Assembly (NCBI GenBank): GCA_903881475.1
Contig: CAIRTK010000018.1
Span: 37,919 to 101,918, forward strand
Origin: an uncultured Opitutia bacterium
GTDB lineage: Bacteria > Verrucomicrobiota > Verrucomicrobiia > Opitutales > Opitutaceae
Reading direction: 5' to 3'
Length of the DNA stretch: 64,000 bases
In this document: piece after piece, positions 17,496 to 26,359 of the stretch
Layout: every line of letters starts with the position of its first letter
Numbering within the stretch: the stretch's first letter is position 1
Position numbers and translations under genes: made by a program
Notes under the pieces: model-generated
What the model was told of the DNA's origin: nothing
Database searches by the model: none
The model's input: only the letters and a program-made list of their open reading frames with translations

Positions 17496-17546
17496 GGCGG
17501 ATTATCCCTAGTCCGGCGCGGCTCGTTAGGGGTAACTCGCCCGACC
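17491..17546. repeat. Palindromic repeat, 'GGGCGGATTATCC' family (copy 2)
   Basis: Arms ggtagggcggattatcccta and taggggtaactcgcccgacc lie at the 3' end of the permease gene. The hairpin includes the stop codon's last bases and could terminate the transporter operon. Confidence 0.7.
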
Positions 17547-17561
17547 TTAACCTAACACCCT

Positions 17562-18197
17562 CTACGGCTTGGGTGTGGTGGAGGGCACGTCAGTCTGGAC
17601 ATATGTCGTCGTGCGGCTCGTGGTCGTGCCGTTGGGTTTAGTGATGTCGGTCACGCGCGTGTCCGTGCCGCCCGGGCCAAACGTGTTGGTGACATTCTTG
17701 TCCACGGTCTGGCCGTTGGGGCCCGTGATGGTGCCGGTGGTCGAGCTGCCGGTCGCGGTCCGGACGGTGTTATTGGCGTAGGTGGAGGTTTTGCCCGAGG
17801 GACCAGTGATGGTGCCCTGGCCGGAAACCGAGCCATCGGCGTTCTTGGTCAGCGTACCTTGGCGCGAGGAGGTCTTCCCGTTGAATCCGGTGGTTGAAGA
17901 GGAAACGGTGCCCGTGCCGGCCGCCCGGTTCCACGTGCGGGTCGCAGACTGGTTGGCCGTTTGGCCGTTCTGATTGGTCACCGTCGAGAGCCGGGTCCGG
18001 GTACCCGCGCCGCGCGTGATGGTGGAGTTGACGGTCCCGCTGTTGCCATTGCTGGATTGATAGGTGCCGGAGCGGGTCTTGGTGGTGGTTTTCGGCTCTG
18101 TGGTTTCATCGGCGGCGCGTGCCGGGGTGAAGAGGGCGAGGAAAACGCCGGTCAGGATGACCGCGGCAACGACTTTGAAGGAGTGATCATTTTTCAT
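17562..18197 (-). CDS. Secreted Thr/Ser/Gly/Asn-rich repeat protein
   Basis: A 211-aa protein with a clear signal peptide (about residues 1-29, ending TPARAA). The mature part is almost entirely T, S, G, N and K/R and contains degenerate tandem units such as TGPSGKTSTYANNTVR and TGPNGQTVDKNVTNTF, plus TGFNGKTSSRQGTL, each with G-x-x-G-(K/Q)-T. This suggests a beta-repeat or disordered cell-surface protein. No enzyme motif was seen and the family is not recognised. Confidence 0.7.
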   Translation of the reverse strand: MKNDHSFKVVAAVILTGVFLALFTPARAADETTEPKTTTKTRSGTYQSSNGNSGTVNSTITRGAGTRTRLSTVTNQNGQTANQSATRTWNRAAGTGTVSSSTTGFNGKTSSRQGTLTKNADGSVSGQGTITGPSGKTSTYANNTVRTATGSSTTGTITGPNGQTVDKNVTNTFGPGGTDTRVTDITKPNGTTTSRTTTYVQTDVPSTTPKP

Positions 18198-18330
18198 GGT
18201 AAGGGCAGGGAAGGGTTATGGGCCGGAAGACGCTGCGAGTCCCCGGCGATTTCAAAATCCCCCAGCGAAAGGCCGCGATATCTTGGGCCCTGATGTAACC
18301 GAAAGGCCCCGGACTCGTCCCGCGGCCGGG

Positions 18331-18870
18331 CTATTTCACCTTCGCACAGACGATGCAGTCGCGCGGTTCCGGGCCGAGGTTGGAGCAAATATGCCACCGC
18401 CGCAGAACACCTTCGCGCTGCATCCCCGCCTTTTCCATCACCCGGGCGGAGGCCGGGTTCTCGGCGTCACAGAAGGCCCAGGCCCGGTAGATTTCCGGCT
18501 GGGAGAGGGACCAGTCGACCACGTGGCGGAGCGCCTCGGCCATCAATCCCTGCCGCCAGAATTTTTGCCCGAGCACATAGCCGAACAGCGCGTCATGGGC
18601 CTGCAGCGTGACCCCGATGGACCCGGCCAGCTCGCCGGTCTCGCGCCGGTGCAGCAGCCAGCCGAATTGGCCGTCGCCCGTGCGCCACGTCTCGGCCCGC
18701 GTCGCAAGAAATTCTCCGAGTGGCGGCACGGTCTCGTAGAATCGCCAGGAAAGATAACGCGTCACCACCGGATCGTTCGCATACGCCGCGAAGACCGCCG
18801 GCGCATCGCTGGCCGCCGGCGGACGCGCGGTCAGACGTGCGGTGGTGAAAGTTTCCGGGGGGCGCAGCAT
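18331..18870 (-). CDS. GNAT acetyltransferase, RimJ/RimL-like
   Basis: A 179-aa GNAT-fold acetyl-CoA-dependent N-acyltransferase. The family pattern is visible: 'TARLTARPPAASDAPAVF' at the start, the middle strand 'GELAGSIGVTLQAHDALFGYVLG', the acetyl-CoA loop 'KFWRQGLMAEALRHVVDW' (W-R-x-G-x-M-x-E-A) and the C-terminal 'ENPASARVMEKAGMQREGVLRR'. The closest relatives acetylate N-terminal residues of ribosomal proteins or small molecules; the acceptor is unknown. It stands alone on the minus strand. Confidence 0.88.
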   Translation of the reverse strand: MLRPPETFTTARLTARPPAASDAPAVFAAYANDPVVTRYLSWRFYETVPPLGEFLATRAETWRTGDGQFGWLLHRRETGELAGSIGVTLQAHDALFGYVLGQKFWRQGLMAEALRHVVDWSLSQPEIYRAWAFCDAENPASARVMEKAGMQREGVLRRWHICSNLGPEPRDCIVCAKVK

Positions 18871-18930
18871 GCCTCCTTAAACGGCAACGCTCGTCCGTGC
18901 GTCAAGGGCGGGGCGGAATTCCCAGACTAT

Positions 18931-19007
18931 TTTTACCGGAGGTAATGGAGAGAACGGAGAAGTGACGCTCAGCTCGCTCCGTTTCCTCCATTACCTCCTG
19001 TAAAAAA
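18931..19007. repeat. Palindromic repeat, 'TTTTACAGGAGGTAACGGAG' family (copy 1)
   Basis: Arms ttttaccggaggtaatggag (from 18931) and tcctccattacctcctgtaa (to about 19007) are imperfect reverse complements, with inner agaacggag/ctccgtt pairing. Further copies are at 22066-22151 and, as a single arm, inside 29462-29584. AGGAGG in each arm mimics a Shine-Dalgarno sequence. Confidence 0.8.
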
Positions 19008-19083
19008 GCCCGGCCGAATTATTTTCAACCGGGGTCTTGATTCCGGGCCGGGTTGGTCCGTATCTCCCTTTGTTCCCACTCCC

Positions 19084-19221
19084 ATGATGATCACGTCCAC
19101 GCCCAAATTCGACCGCGCCCGCGCGGAATCGCTTGGCGCGTCCATGCACGTCGATCGTCCGGCCGCCATTCAGGTCCGTTACACCGGCCTGGATTTTGCC
19201 CCTGGAAGTGGTGTCACCTGA
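19084..19221 (+). CDS. Candidate 45-aa small protein upstream of the sigma factor
   Basis: A short frame from ATG ATG at 19084 to TGA at 19221 encodes MMITSTPKFDRARAESLGAS and onward to DFAPGSGVT. No domain was recognised. It is followed 30 bp later by a strong intrinsic terminator (19251-19278), so the small frame would form its own short transcript. Codon use is plausible for this genome, but no family support is visible. It could instead be the leader of a small RNA. Confidence 0.35.
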   Translation: MMITSTPKFDRARAESLGASMHVDRPAAIQVRYTGLDFAPGSGVT

Positions 19222-19250
19222 TCGGATCACGAATCCCGATCCATCCCTGA

Positions 19251-19278
19251 CCCACTTCCGCCCGGAAGTGGGTTTTTT
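19251..19278 (+). terminator. Rho-independent terminator before the sigma-factor gene
   Basis: Perfect stem cccacttccg/cggaagtggg (arms 19251-19260 and 19263-19272) with a two-base loop, followed by six T. It ends a transcript coming from about 19020-19250 and lies 48 bp before the sigma-factor start. Confidence 0.8.
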
Positions 19279-19325
19279 GCTTTTTAGCCGAGGCCGCGTC
19301 CGGGAACCCCCACCCCCTGTTCCCC

Positions 19326-20024
19326 ATGACCTCTTCACCTCCTCTCTCCCAGCTCGTCGACACGCTCTCCGTCGTGGAGTCCGTGTTGCAGCATGTCGGC
19401 CGGCGCCTGCCGGTCCATGTCTCGCGCGAGGATCTCGCGAGCGCCGGCAAGGTCGCGCTCGTCGAGGCCCTGCTGCGCTTCACCGGTCCGCCCGCCGAGG
19501 CCCGCGCTTTCTGCTATGCACGGGTGCGCGGCGCCATGCTTGATGAACTCCGCCGGCTCGATCCGCTTTCCCGCCGGACGCGTGCCCGCGTCCGCCTGGT
19601 GGCGCGCGCCACCACCGAGCTCACGGGCGAACTCGGCCGCGAGCCGGCGGACTTCGAAGTCGCCGCGGTCACCGGCCTGAGCGTCGGCGCCATCCGCGAG
19701 GCGGGCCGCATCGCTGTTACCGAGACCTGCCCGATTGACGGCATGGACCGGGAATTGCGCGACCGGATGGCGCCCTGTCCGGCGGAATCGGCGGCCGAAG
19801 GCGATGCCGCCACCTCGGTGCGGGCGGCGCTCGCGCGCCTGCCGGCCAACCAGGCGCTGGCCCTCCGGCGTTACTACCTCGAGGACGCCACGCTCGACGA
19901 CATCGCCGGTGAACTCGGCGTGTCGCGCGAACGCGCGCGCCAGGTGCGCGAGGCCGGCGAGAAAAAACTCCGCGCCGACTTCGTCGTGCTCGCCCTGTGG
20001 CAGTCGTTCCTCGTCCGCCGCTAA
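19326..20024 (+). CDS. RNA polymerase sigma factor, FliA/WhiG-like sigma-70
   Basis: A 232-aa group-3 sigma factor with no region 1.1. Region 2 contains 'ARVRGAMLDELRRLDPLSRR' (about residues 66-85), close to the 'RGAMLDELR' hallmark of FliA/WhiG sigma factors. Region 3 is at about 90-140, and region 4 (about 165-220) has the helix-turn-helix 'ATLDDIAGELGVSRERARQV'. No flagellar, chemotaxis or anti-sigma gene is in the window. A terminator lies just upstream and a small gene just downstream. Confidence 0.85.
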   Translation: MTSSPPLSQLVDTLSVVESVLQHVGRRLPVHVSREDLASAGKVALVEALLRFTGPPAEARAFCYARVRGAMLDELRRLDPLSRRTRARVRLVARATTELTGELGREPADFEVAAVTGLSVGAIREAGRIAVTETCPIDGMDRELRDRMAPCPAESAAEGDAATSVRAALARLPANQALALRRYYLEDATLDDIAGELGVSRERARQVREAGEKKLRADFVVLALWQSFLVRR

Positions 20025-20079
20025 ACCCAGCAACCCACGCCCGCTCCTCCGGCCCGGCCGGAAGCAAAAATCCATCACC

Positions 20080-20298
20080 ATGAAACCGTTTCCCTTGATC
20101 CGCTTCGTACCCAAACCCCTGTGTTTGACCCGGCTCTTCCACCGTCAAGCCAAGCCCGCGGCCGGACCGCCATCGGTGGTGCCGGCCGAGCCTCCGTCCG
20201 ATCCGGTCCGGTTCGCGCCGGTCTGGTTCGGCGGCCAGGTGCTCCCGTTCATCATCGATACGCGGAACCGGGACCGCCGGCGGGATCCCTATGACTGA
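20080..20298 (+). CDS. Small basic, Pro-rich protein of unknown function
   Basis: A 72-aa frame starting MKPFPLIRFVPKPLCLTRLF. The middle is Pro/Ala-rich and the end (GGQVLPFIIDTRNRDRRRDP) is charged. It starts 55 bp after the sigma-factor stop on the same strand and ends just before a hairpin terminator (20305-20331), so it probably shares the sigma transcript. No family was recognised; an anti-sigma role would be speculation. Confidence 0.5.
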   Translation: MKPFPLIRFVPKPLCLTRLFHRQAKPAAGPPSVVPAEPPSDPVRFAPVWFGGQVLPFIIDTRNRDRRRDPYD

Positions 20299-20304
20299 CT
20301 AAAC

Positions 20305-20331
20305 GCAGGGCGGGTCAAAGACCCGCCCTGC
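20305..20331. terminator. Hairpin between convergent genes (gcagggcgggtc/gacccgccctgc)
   Basis: A 12-bp perfect stem with a 3-nt loop (aaa). It lies after the small gene at 20080 and before the end of the convergent oxidoreductase gene. There is no T run, so termination is inferred from position. Its stem shares the gggcgggtc...gacccgccc core with the repeat at 27755-27817. Confidence 0.5.
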
Positions 20332-20376
20332 TCGCAGTTGGAAGATCGTAGATCGCAGTTCGAAGTGCAGTGCGCC

Positions 20377-21450
20377 TCACGCCACTGTCTGCCAGCTCGC
20401 TGACTTCATCGAGTCCAGGATCGCGCCCAGCACGCGCTGCGCCTTGAGGCCGTCCGCGAAGGTGGGGAACTCCACCTTTTCCCCGCGGATGGCCGGCACG
20501 ATCGCACCGGGCGAGGGCGGGCCGCCCTGCTTGAGGAAGTCCGTCGGCAGCTTCTGCAGCGGAAGGTCCGTCTTCCACGAGGCATAGCGCGTGAGCGTGG
20601 CGCCGGTGCGCAGCCAGATCTCGTCCGGGTGATCCGAATGCACGGCGAGGGTTCCGCGCTCGCCGGAAATCTCGATGCGGAAAAAATTCCCGAAGCCCGG
20701 GGCGACCTGCGTCGTCTCGAAGGTCGCGACCACCCCGCTCGTCAGCTCCGCGAGGAAGGCCGCGTTGGTGTCGGTGGTGATGCGCTGCATCCGGCCCGCC
20801 GCGTCGGGCTTTTCCGGGATGAGCGTCTGGGCGACCCCGACCACGCGGCGGTAATCGAGGCCCGTGACATAACGGACGCCGTCGATCATGTGCACGCCGA
20901 GGTCGCCGAGCGCCCCGAAGCCGGCGAGCGTAACATCATTGCGCCATGAGTACGGGGTCGCGGCGGCGCCGAGGAAGCTCTGCAGGTAGACCGTGTTGAC
21001 GCGCGTGAGCCGCCCGAGCTCGCCCGCGGCAATGAGTTCGCGCGCAAAGCGGAAGGCCGCGACGTTGCGGTAGGTAAAGTTGACCCCGCCCAGCCGGCCC
21101 GCGGCGGCGCGCGCCGCCTCCATCGACTCGGCCTCGGCGATGGTCATGGCCAGCGGCTTCTCGCAGGCCACGTGCGCGCCGTGCTTGAGCGCGAGCAGCG
21201 TGAGTTCGCAGTGAAACCGGTTGGGCGTGCAGATGGACACGAGGTCAGGCCGCGTTTCCCGGAGCATCTTTTCCGCGTCCTGGAACCGCGGCACGGCGGC
21301 CTGTGCGGCGGGCACGCGCCAGCCCTTCGGGTCGGCGGTGTCGGACAACCCGACCACGGTGACGCCCGGCTGCGCCGCGATCCCACTGAGGTGATAGCTG
21401 GCAATGCCACCCATCCCGACGACGGCATAACGGAGCGCAGGAGTTTCCAT
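20377..21450 (-). CDS. Gfo/Idh/MocA family NAD(P)-dependent oxidoreductase
   Basis: A 357-aa dehydrogenase from the start METPALRYAVVGMGGIASYH (ATG at 21450). The N-terminal Rossmann dinucleotide motif is VVGMGGIASYH. The family signature 'HVACEKPLAMTIAEAE' (EKP, catalytic Lys) and a C-terminal mixed sheet domain with 'GALGDLGVHMIDGVRYVTGL' (D-x-x-x-H) are intact. Members oxidise or epimerise sugars and inositols. No direct pathway partner is adjacent. Confidence 0.92.
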   Translation of the reverse strand: METPALRYAVVGMGGIASYHLSGIAAQPGVTVVGLSDTADPKGWRVPAAQAAVPRFQDAEKMLRETRPDLVSICTPNRFHCELTLLALKHGAHVACEKPLAMTIAEAESMEAARAAAGRLGGVNFTYRNVAAFRFARELIAAGELGRLTRVNTVYLQSFLGAAATPYSWRNDVTLAGFGALGDLGVHMIDGVRYVTGLDYRRVVGVAQTLIPEKPDAAGRMQRITTDTNAAFLAELTSGVVATFETTQVAPGFGNFFRIEISGERGTLAVHSDHPDEIWLRTGATLTRYASWKTDLPLQKLPTDFLKQGGPPSPGAIVPAIRGEKVEFPTFADGLKAQRVLGAILDSMKSASWQTVA

Positions 21451-21507
21451 AGGGCGGGCAGGATGGGAAATGTGCGCGGCCGTGTAACGCGAAATCACGC
21501 CGGCGGG

Positions 21508-21972
21508 CTATTTCGCACTGATGCGGTCCTGCGCGGCCTCCGCCCACTGGCAGAGCGAGGCCACCTGCGCGTCGGTCAGCCGGGCCTCGCGATGGACGAG
21601 CGTGTAGGATTTCAACGGCATCGTGCGGTCGCGGACCTCGTCGCACAGGGCGTCGAGTTTCTTCACCTGCCGCTTGGCGGGATAAGTGCCGAACTGGGAG
21701 AAATTCAATTCCCGGCGTCCGTCCTTGATATGGTCGGCCAGCCACCAGCCGACCGGCTGGATCTCCGCATACCACGGGTAGCGGGTGTGGTCCGAGTGGC
21801 AGTCATAGCAGGCCGTCGCGAGGATCTGCCGGACCTCGGGCGGGGGCGGATGGAGCGCGGTGATGTCGTCCTTGCCGGCAAACGGCACCGCCGCTGACAG
21901 GTTTTTCGCCGGGCGGAAGGCCTGGATCACGAGGAAAATCGCCGCAAGCCCGAGGAGGATCCTGGTTTTCAT
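21508..21972 (-). CDS. Exported haem-binding-domain protein (single CxxCH)
   Basis: A 154-aa protein with an N-terminal signal/anchor (MKTRILLGLAAIFLVIQAF). It has one covalent haem motif CYDCH (about residues 55-59), followed by 'SDHTRYPWYAEIQPVGWWLADHI', typical of the small Haem_bd family found in Bacteroidetes and Verrucomicrobia. 'MPLKSYTLVHREARLT' gives the distal part. It is probably periplasmic; its electron partner is unknown. It is read in the same direction as the Gfo/Idh/MocA gene, 57 bp upstream of it. Confidence 0.85.
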   Translation of the reverse strand: MKTRILLGLAAIFLVIQAFRPAKNLSAAVPFAGKDDITALHPPPPEVRQILATACYDCHSDHTRYPWYAEIQPVGWWLADHIKDGRRELNFSQFGTYPAKRQVKKLDALCDEVRDRTMPLKSYTLVHREARLTDAQVASLCQWAEAAQDRISAK

Positions 21973-22065
21973 GAAGTGGCGATACGGTGCAGAGCGCGAA
22001 GTTGGGACACGTCGGGATTAAGGAGTTCCGGGTGTCGCGGGCAAGCGGACAGAGGACCGCATGTT

Positions 22066-22151
22066 GTTTTTACAGGAGGTAACGGAGAGAACGCAGGTCG
22101 GAAATAGGAGAGCGCAGGCCTTCTCCGTTCTCTCCGTTACCTCCTGTAAAA
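22066..22151. repeat. Palindromic repeat, 'TTTTACAGGAGGTAACGGAG' family (copy 2)
   Basis: Arms tttttacaggaggtaacgga and ctctccgttacctcctgtaa are near-perfect reverse complements over about 30 nt, separated by a ~25-nt loop. It lies between divergent genes. Confidence 0.85.
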
Positions 22152-22223
22152 GCAGACCGGAATGCCGAAACGATTGCGCGCACTGGGATACGCGGACAGC
22201 ATCCGGAGCGTTTGCCAGCTCTC

Positions 22224-22526
22224 GTGAAAACGCCGACCGACTGTCTCCGCTGTGGTGCCTGCTGTTTTTCGCCGGCGGAGGCGTTTGTCCGCGTGACCGG
22301 CCCCGACTGGGCCCGGCTGGGTGACGCCGCGGAGCGGCTCGCGCATTTCATCGGGCATCGCGCCTACATGAAAATGGCCGACGGCCACTGCGCGGCGCTG
22401 GAACTCCGGACCACGCCGGCCGGGGAGCCGGAATTTTTCTGCACGGTTTACGAGAACCGGCCGCAGATCTGCAGGGACCTGGCCCGGGGCTCGCCCGAGT
22501 GCGAGGGCGAGCGGGCCAAAGTATAG
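22224..22526 (+). CDS. YkgJ-family cysteine cluster protein
   Basis: About 100 aa from the GTG at 22224 (VKTPTDCLRCGACCF). The frame also allows TTG at 22212. The Cys pattern CLRCGACC near the N-terminus, with later 'FFCTVYENRPQICRDLARGSPEC', is diagnostic of the YkgJ/Fli-CxxCxxxCC family, thought to bind a zinc ion or Fe-S cluster. The biochemical role is unknown. Its stop overlaps a single repeat arm. Confidence 0.85.
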   Translation: MKTPTDCLRCGACCFSPAEAFVRVTGPDWARLGDAAERLAHFIGHRAYMKMADGHCAALELRTTPAGEPEFFCTVYENRPQICRDLARGSPECEGERAKV

Positions 22527-22548
22527 CAGCCGACGGAAGGAGGCTGGG
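22524..22548. repeat. Single arm of the 'GTAGCAGCCGACG' repeat family
   Basis: tagcagccgacggaaggagg matches the left arm of 8638-8662 except for small changes; no partner arm follows. It overlaps the last codon of the YkgJ-family gene. Confidence 0.6.
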
Positions 22549-22601
22549 TACGGATAATCGCAAAAACGCGAAACCCGCGAAGGACGGAACAAAGGCCGCA
22601 C

Positions 22602-25070
22602 TTATTCCGTTTTGACTTCGTAGACTTCAATCAGGCCCTCACCGGTGGTACCACCTACGCCCGAAAGCTGGACACTGTAGATGCCTGCCGGGAGATCGAT
22701 GACCAATGCCGCGTCATTGCTGCCGGCGTCCAGGCCGAACGCCCCGACTTGAGTAAATGTTGTCGCGAGACCGGCATCCCAGTTGTCGTTGGCCGCGATT
22801 TTAACTCCCTTGCTGTCGTAGATCGCGAGCTGCGGATCAGGCAGCACGCCGGCCACGTTGTACTTGGCCAGCGACGGCCCTACCCCGCGGATCAATAGCC
22901 GCTCACTGCCTGAACCGCTGATCACGAAACCGGCGATAAGGATGCCTGCACCTGTGCCCACCTGGCTTCGCGCGGACAGATTCACCAGCCGCCGCAACGG
23001 CGTACTCTCGGCGTCGTATACCTCAAGCAGCAGCGCACCGCTTCCCGTGCCGGACGCCAACATTGAATTCACTCCATTCAATGTCACGGAAAGGGCGGCG
23101 TCCTTGCTGCCTGCCGGAAAGTCGAAGGCCCCCAGCGCCGTGAATAACGGCTGCAACGACGCGTCCCAATTGTCATTCTGCGCGATCAGATTCGAGGCAC
23201 TGTCGAAGACCTGGATCGCCGGGTCGGGTAGCCCGCTGAGTCCGTAGGCATTGAGCGCCGGTCCGGCCGCGCGCAGCAATAGCGGCTTCGGCGCGTTGGT
23301 CACGAATCCAGCAATCGCCGTCTGGCCGGTCGAAAGATTCAAGCGGACGGAGAGATTGCTTAGCTGCGCCGACGAACCGAGTTGGAGCGGCACGGGCGCG
23401 GACTCCGTGGAACCATTGTCGGCTCGAACGAAGCAGAAGTAGGTTCCCGCGCTTTCGGCCGTGACAGGATTTACGATGTAGGTCCGATCGGTGGCTCCGG
23501 CGATGGCTTGGTTACCCTGATACCACTGGTATTGCAACGGGCTCGCCCCGGTTGCGAAAATCGTGAAAGAGATGATACCGCCGGGCTGCACCAGCTGCGA
23601 AGACGGCGGCGTGATGATCGTTGGCGCAGCCGGTTCGACGTGCAGCGTGATAGGTTGGCTCGTGACGTTCCCGTGCGGACCCGTCACGGAAACCGTGTAA
23701 GTACCGGCATCCGAGGATTGGACGTTCGAGATCGGCAGCGTCACGGGGGTGGTCCCATGAAACCACTGAAAGGTCAGCGAGTCGTCGCCCGTCACCACAG
23801 GGTCGTAATTGAGACTGGTGCCCGTCGCCGCATAGAGGTCGTTCGGGACGGCCTGCACAAACTGGGGCGGCGAAGAAACCGTGCGGTTAGGGTCGTATCG
23901 GAGCAAGCCGCCGTAACCCTGGGCAATGACCGGGCCATCCGGTTGGACGACGACATTGCTGGGCGTGATCTTCAGCCACGCGCTGGAGCCGGAATCAAGG
24001 CGCCGCAGACCGATGACCGGGGCCGCTGCCGTCGTATAGACCTGAGAGACGACCGCATTCCGGACATAGATCACGTCGTTTACCCGATTCAGCACCAGCG
24101 ACCCGCTGAGCGTGGTGGAAAACGTCGGATCGATCGTGAAGTCGGCCTTGTACTTGACGATGGGGCGCGGATAGTAGCTCGTGCCCCCGCCGGCCGGCTC
24201 AACCCATTCGACGTAGAAGGCTCCGCTCTTGGTCGCGTAGACGTTACCCATGAACTGCGTGCTCACCACCAGTGAGTAGGTGACGGTCGAGAGCGTCTGG
24301 GTCCGATCTACGGAACCGTCGCCGTTCAGACGCTGGACGGTGAGCGTGTCATTGATGACCGTGGAACCGTCCGACGCCGTGCCCACCTGCGGGTTGTCGG
24401 AGAGCACGAGCAGCTGGCCATTGCTGTCGACATCCATGCTCTTGATCTGGCCACTGATGATGAAAGACGTGAAGGTCGGGTCGACGGCACCCGCTGAGTT
24501 TAAGCGGACGATCTGGGCGTAGGTCGCGACGTAGAGACGCCCCTGCGAATCCGCGACCGTCGTCCCACTGGCCGGCGTGGTGCCGCCGATCGGCAAGTTG
24601 ACCTGGTAAGTAGGGTCGATCCGTCCGTCGGAAAATAACCTGATCGCGTTTTGCACTGCCACGGCGTTGTAGGTGGTGAACGAACCCACCACGATCACCG
24701 TGCCGTCGGGCTGGGGATAGATCGCATTGACCGAGTTGCCGACATTGAACCCGCTGCCGGCGTCAAACGTGAAGTCCACCGAGCCGTCGGCATTCAGCCG
24801 GACAATTCCACGCTGCGCGTGCCCGTTGACGGTCTCGACGAAGTTACCGCCGGCGCACAGCAATTTTCCGTTCATGTCCAAGGCCAGGGCATTCGGAGAG
24901 ATCGGCACGCCAATCGAGAAAGCAGGATCGATCGACGAATAGCTCTGAGCCCGCGTCACCAGCACTAGGCCCACTGCGAGGAATGAAAACGTGAGCACAC
25001 GGAGACGGAGCGCACGACTGAAAGCGGAAAATGAAGCCGTCATGGGTGGAAAAGCCTTGGGAATCTTCAT
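22602..25070 (-). CDS. Large secreted protein: delta-60 repeats, Ig-like domains and repeated C-terminal surface module
   Basis: About 822 aa from the ATG at 25070, which has AGGA five bases upstream. A signal peptide lies at residues ~15-40. The first ~400 residues hold delta-60-type repeats ('[20 protein letters not shown]', '[15 protein letters not shown]'). Two Ig-like domains follow ('[12 protein letters not shown]', '[12 protein letters not shown]'). The C-terminal third contains two copies of a ~120-aa module with the pattern N-x-S-x-R, IAGFV, LLIRG-x-GP-x-L, DP-x-L-x-(V/I)-(F/Y)D and ND-x-WD. The same module occurs at 62679-63872. It is probably surface-exposed; the ligand is unknown. 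Confidence 0.88.
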   Translation of the reverse strand: MKIPKAFPPMTASFSAFSRALRLRVLTFSFLAVGLVLVTRAQSYSSIDPAFSIGVPISPNALALDMNGKLLCAGGNFVETVNGHAQRGIVRLNADGSVDFTFDAGSGFNVGNSVNAIYPQPDGTVIVVGSFTTYNAVAVQNAIRLFSDGRIDPTYQVNLPIGGTTPASGTTVADSQGRLYVATYAQIVRLNSAGAVDPTFTSFIISGQIKSMDVDSNGQLLVLSDNPQVGTASDGSTVINDTLTVQRLNGDGSVDRTQTLSTVTYSLVVSTQFMGNVYATKSGAFYVEWVEPAGGGTSYYPRPIVKYKADFTIDPTFSTTLSGSLVLNRVNDVIYVRNAVVSQVYTTAAAPVIGLRRLDSGSSAWLKITPSNVVVQPDGPVIAQGYGGLLRYDPNRTVSSPPQFVQAVPNDLYAATGTSLNYDPVVTGDDSLTFQWFHGTTPVTLPISNVQSSDAGTYTVSVTGPHGNVTSQPITLHVEPAAPTIITPPSSQLVQPGGIISFTIFATGASPLQYQWYQGNQAIAGATDRTYIVNPVTAESAGTYFCFVRADNGSTESAPVPLQLGSSAQLSNLSVRLNLSTGQTAIAGFVTNAPKPLLLRAAGPALNAYGLSGLPDPAIQVFDSASNLIAQNDNWDASLQPLFTALGAFDFPAGSKDAALSVTLNGVNSMLASGTGSGALLLEVYDAESTPLRRLVNLSARSQVGTGAGILIAGFVISGSGSERLLIRGVGPSLAKYNVAGVLPDPQLAIYDSKGVKIAANDNWDAGLATTFTQVGAFGLDAGSNDAALVIDLPAGIYSVQLSGVGGTTGEGLIEVYEVKTE

Positions 25071-25343
25071 CGCTTCCTGACAACCCAGCGTGGCTTTTCT
25101 GCCATTCGACATGTCCTAAAATAGTATCTTCAACGGAAAAGTCTAGGGCCAGGAGTTCCGGTTATCGATACGGACGCCGACCGCCGTTCTCGGCAACAGG
25201 CATTCGCTTATCTGCGTCTGGGCGTCCCTTTTGCGCCGCGTGGCGCTCCGCTTGGGAGCACAGATTCTGCACCGGTTGGCCGCTACATTTTTCGCACGAG
25301 AATCCGCCGCTGGTAAATTCGCCGCACCTGCACAGCTTGTCGG

Positions 25344-26348
25344 ATGGTTCCGTTCTCCATGCTCGATCTCTCGCCGATCACCCAGGGCGGCACGGTCGCC
25401 GACGCGCTGCACCGCTCGCTCGACCTGGCGCGCCAGGCCGAGCAGCTGGGCTATCGCCGGTACTGGGTGGCGGAGCATCACAACATGCCCGGAATCGCGA
25501 GCGCGGCCACGGCCGTGGTGATCGGGCACGTGGCGGCGGGCACGTCTACCATTCGCGTCGGCTCGGGTGGAATCATGCTGCCGAATCACTCGCCCCTCGT
25601 GATCGCCGAACAGTTTGGCACGCTGGCCGCCCTGTTTCCGGGCCGGATTGATCTCGGCCTCGGCCGGGCGCCCGGCACGGATCCGGTCACGGCGCGGGCC
25701 CTGCGCCGCGGCGGCACGAACAGCGCCGACACGTTTCCGCAGGACGTGATTGAGCTGCAGAATTATTTTCATCCCGCCGTGCCCGGCCAGGCCGTGCAGG
25801 CGGTGCCCGGCGCGGGACTCGAGGTGCCGATCTGGCTGCTGGGCTCGAGCCTGTTCAGCGCACAGGTCGCGGCGGCACTGGGCCTGCCGTTTGCCTTCGC
25901 CTCGCACTTTGCGCCGGACCAGCTCGGCGAGGCGCTGGATACCTACCGGCGCGAGTACACGCCTTCCCCGCAATGGCCCAAGCCATACTCCATGGCGGCC
26001 ATCGCCGTCATTGCGGCGCCCACCGACGAGGAAGCCGCCTACCTGTTTACTTCCCAGCAGCAAAGTTTCATGAGCCTCCGGCGCGGCCGGCCGGGTCCGC
26101 TGCCACCGCCGGTGAAGGATCTCAACACGCTCAGCTCCGCGCTCGAGCAGGCCATGGTCAACCGCACGTTCCGCGAGTCCGTGGTCGGCTCGCCGGACAC
26201 GGTCAAGCGCGGGATCGAAGCGTTCCTCGAACGCACCCGGATCGACGAATTGATGGTGACCGGCGCGATCTACGACCATGCGGCCCGGCGCCGGTCGATC
26301 GAGCTTACGGCCCGGACAGGATTGATTGACCTGACGCGAGCCCGTTGA
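25344..26348 (+). CDS. LLM-class flavin-dependent oxidoreductase (luciferase-like)
   Basis: A 334-aa TIM-barrel flavin monooxygenase of the MsnO8-like, single-chain LuxA-related group. Motifs are '[18 protein letters not shown]' (WVAEHH), '[21 protein letters not shown]' and '[13 protein letters not shown]', all standard for this group, which uses FMNH2 from a separate reductase. It overlaps or abuts the O-methyltransferase gene downstream and likely shares its transcript. The substrate is unknown. Confidence 0.92.
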   Translation: MVPFSMLDLSPITQGGTVADALHRSLDLARQAEQLGYRRYWVAEHHNMPGIASAATAVVIGHVAAGTSTIRVGSGGIMLPNHSPLVIAEQFGTLAALFPGRIDLGLGRAPGTDPVTARALRRGGTNSADTFPQDVIELQNYFHPAVPGQAVQAVPGAGLEVPIWLLGSSLFSAQVAAALGLPFAFASHFAPDQLGEALDTYRREYTPSPQWPKPYSMAAIAVIAAPTDEEAAYLFTSQQQSFMSLRRGRPGPLPPPVKDLNTLSSALEQAMVNRTFRESVVGSPDTVKRGIEAFLERTRIDELMVTGAIYDHAARRRSIELTARTGLIDLTRAR

Positions 26349-26359
26349 AACCTGACGCC

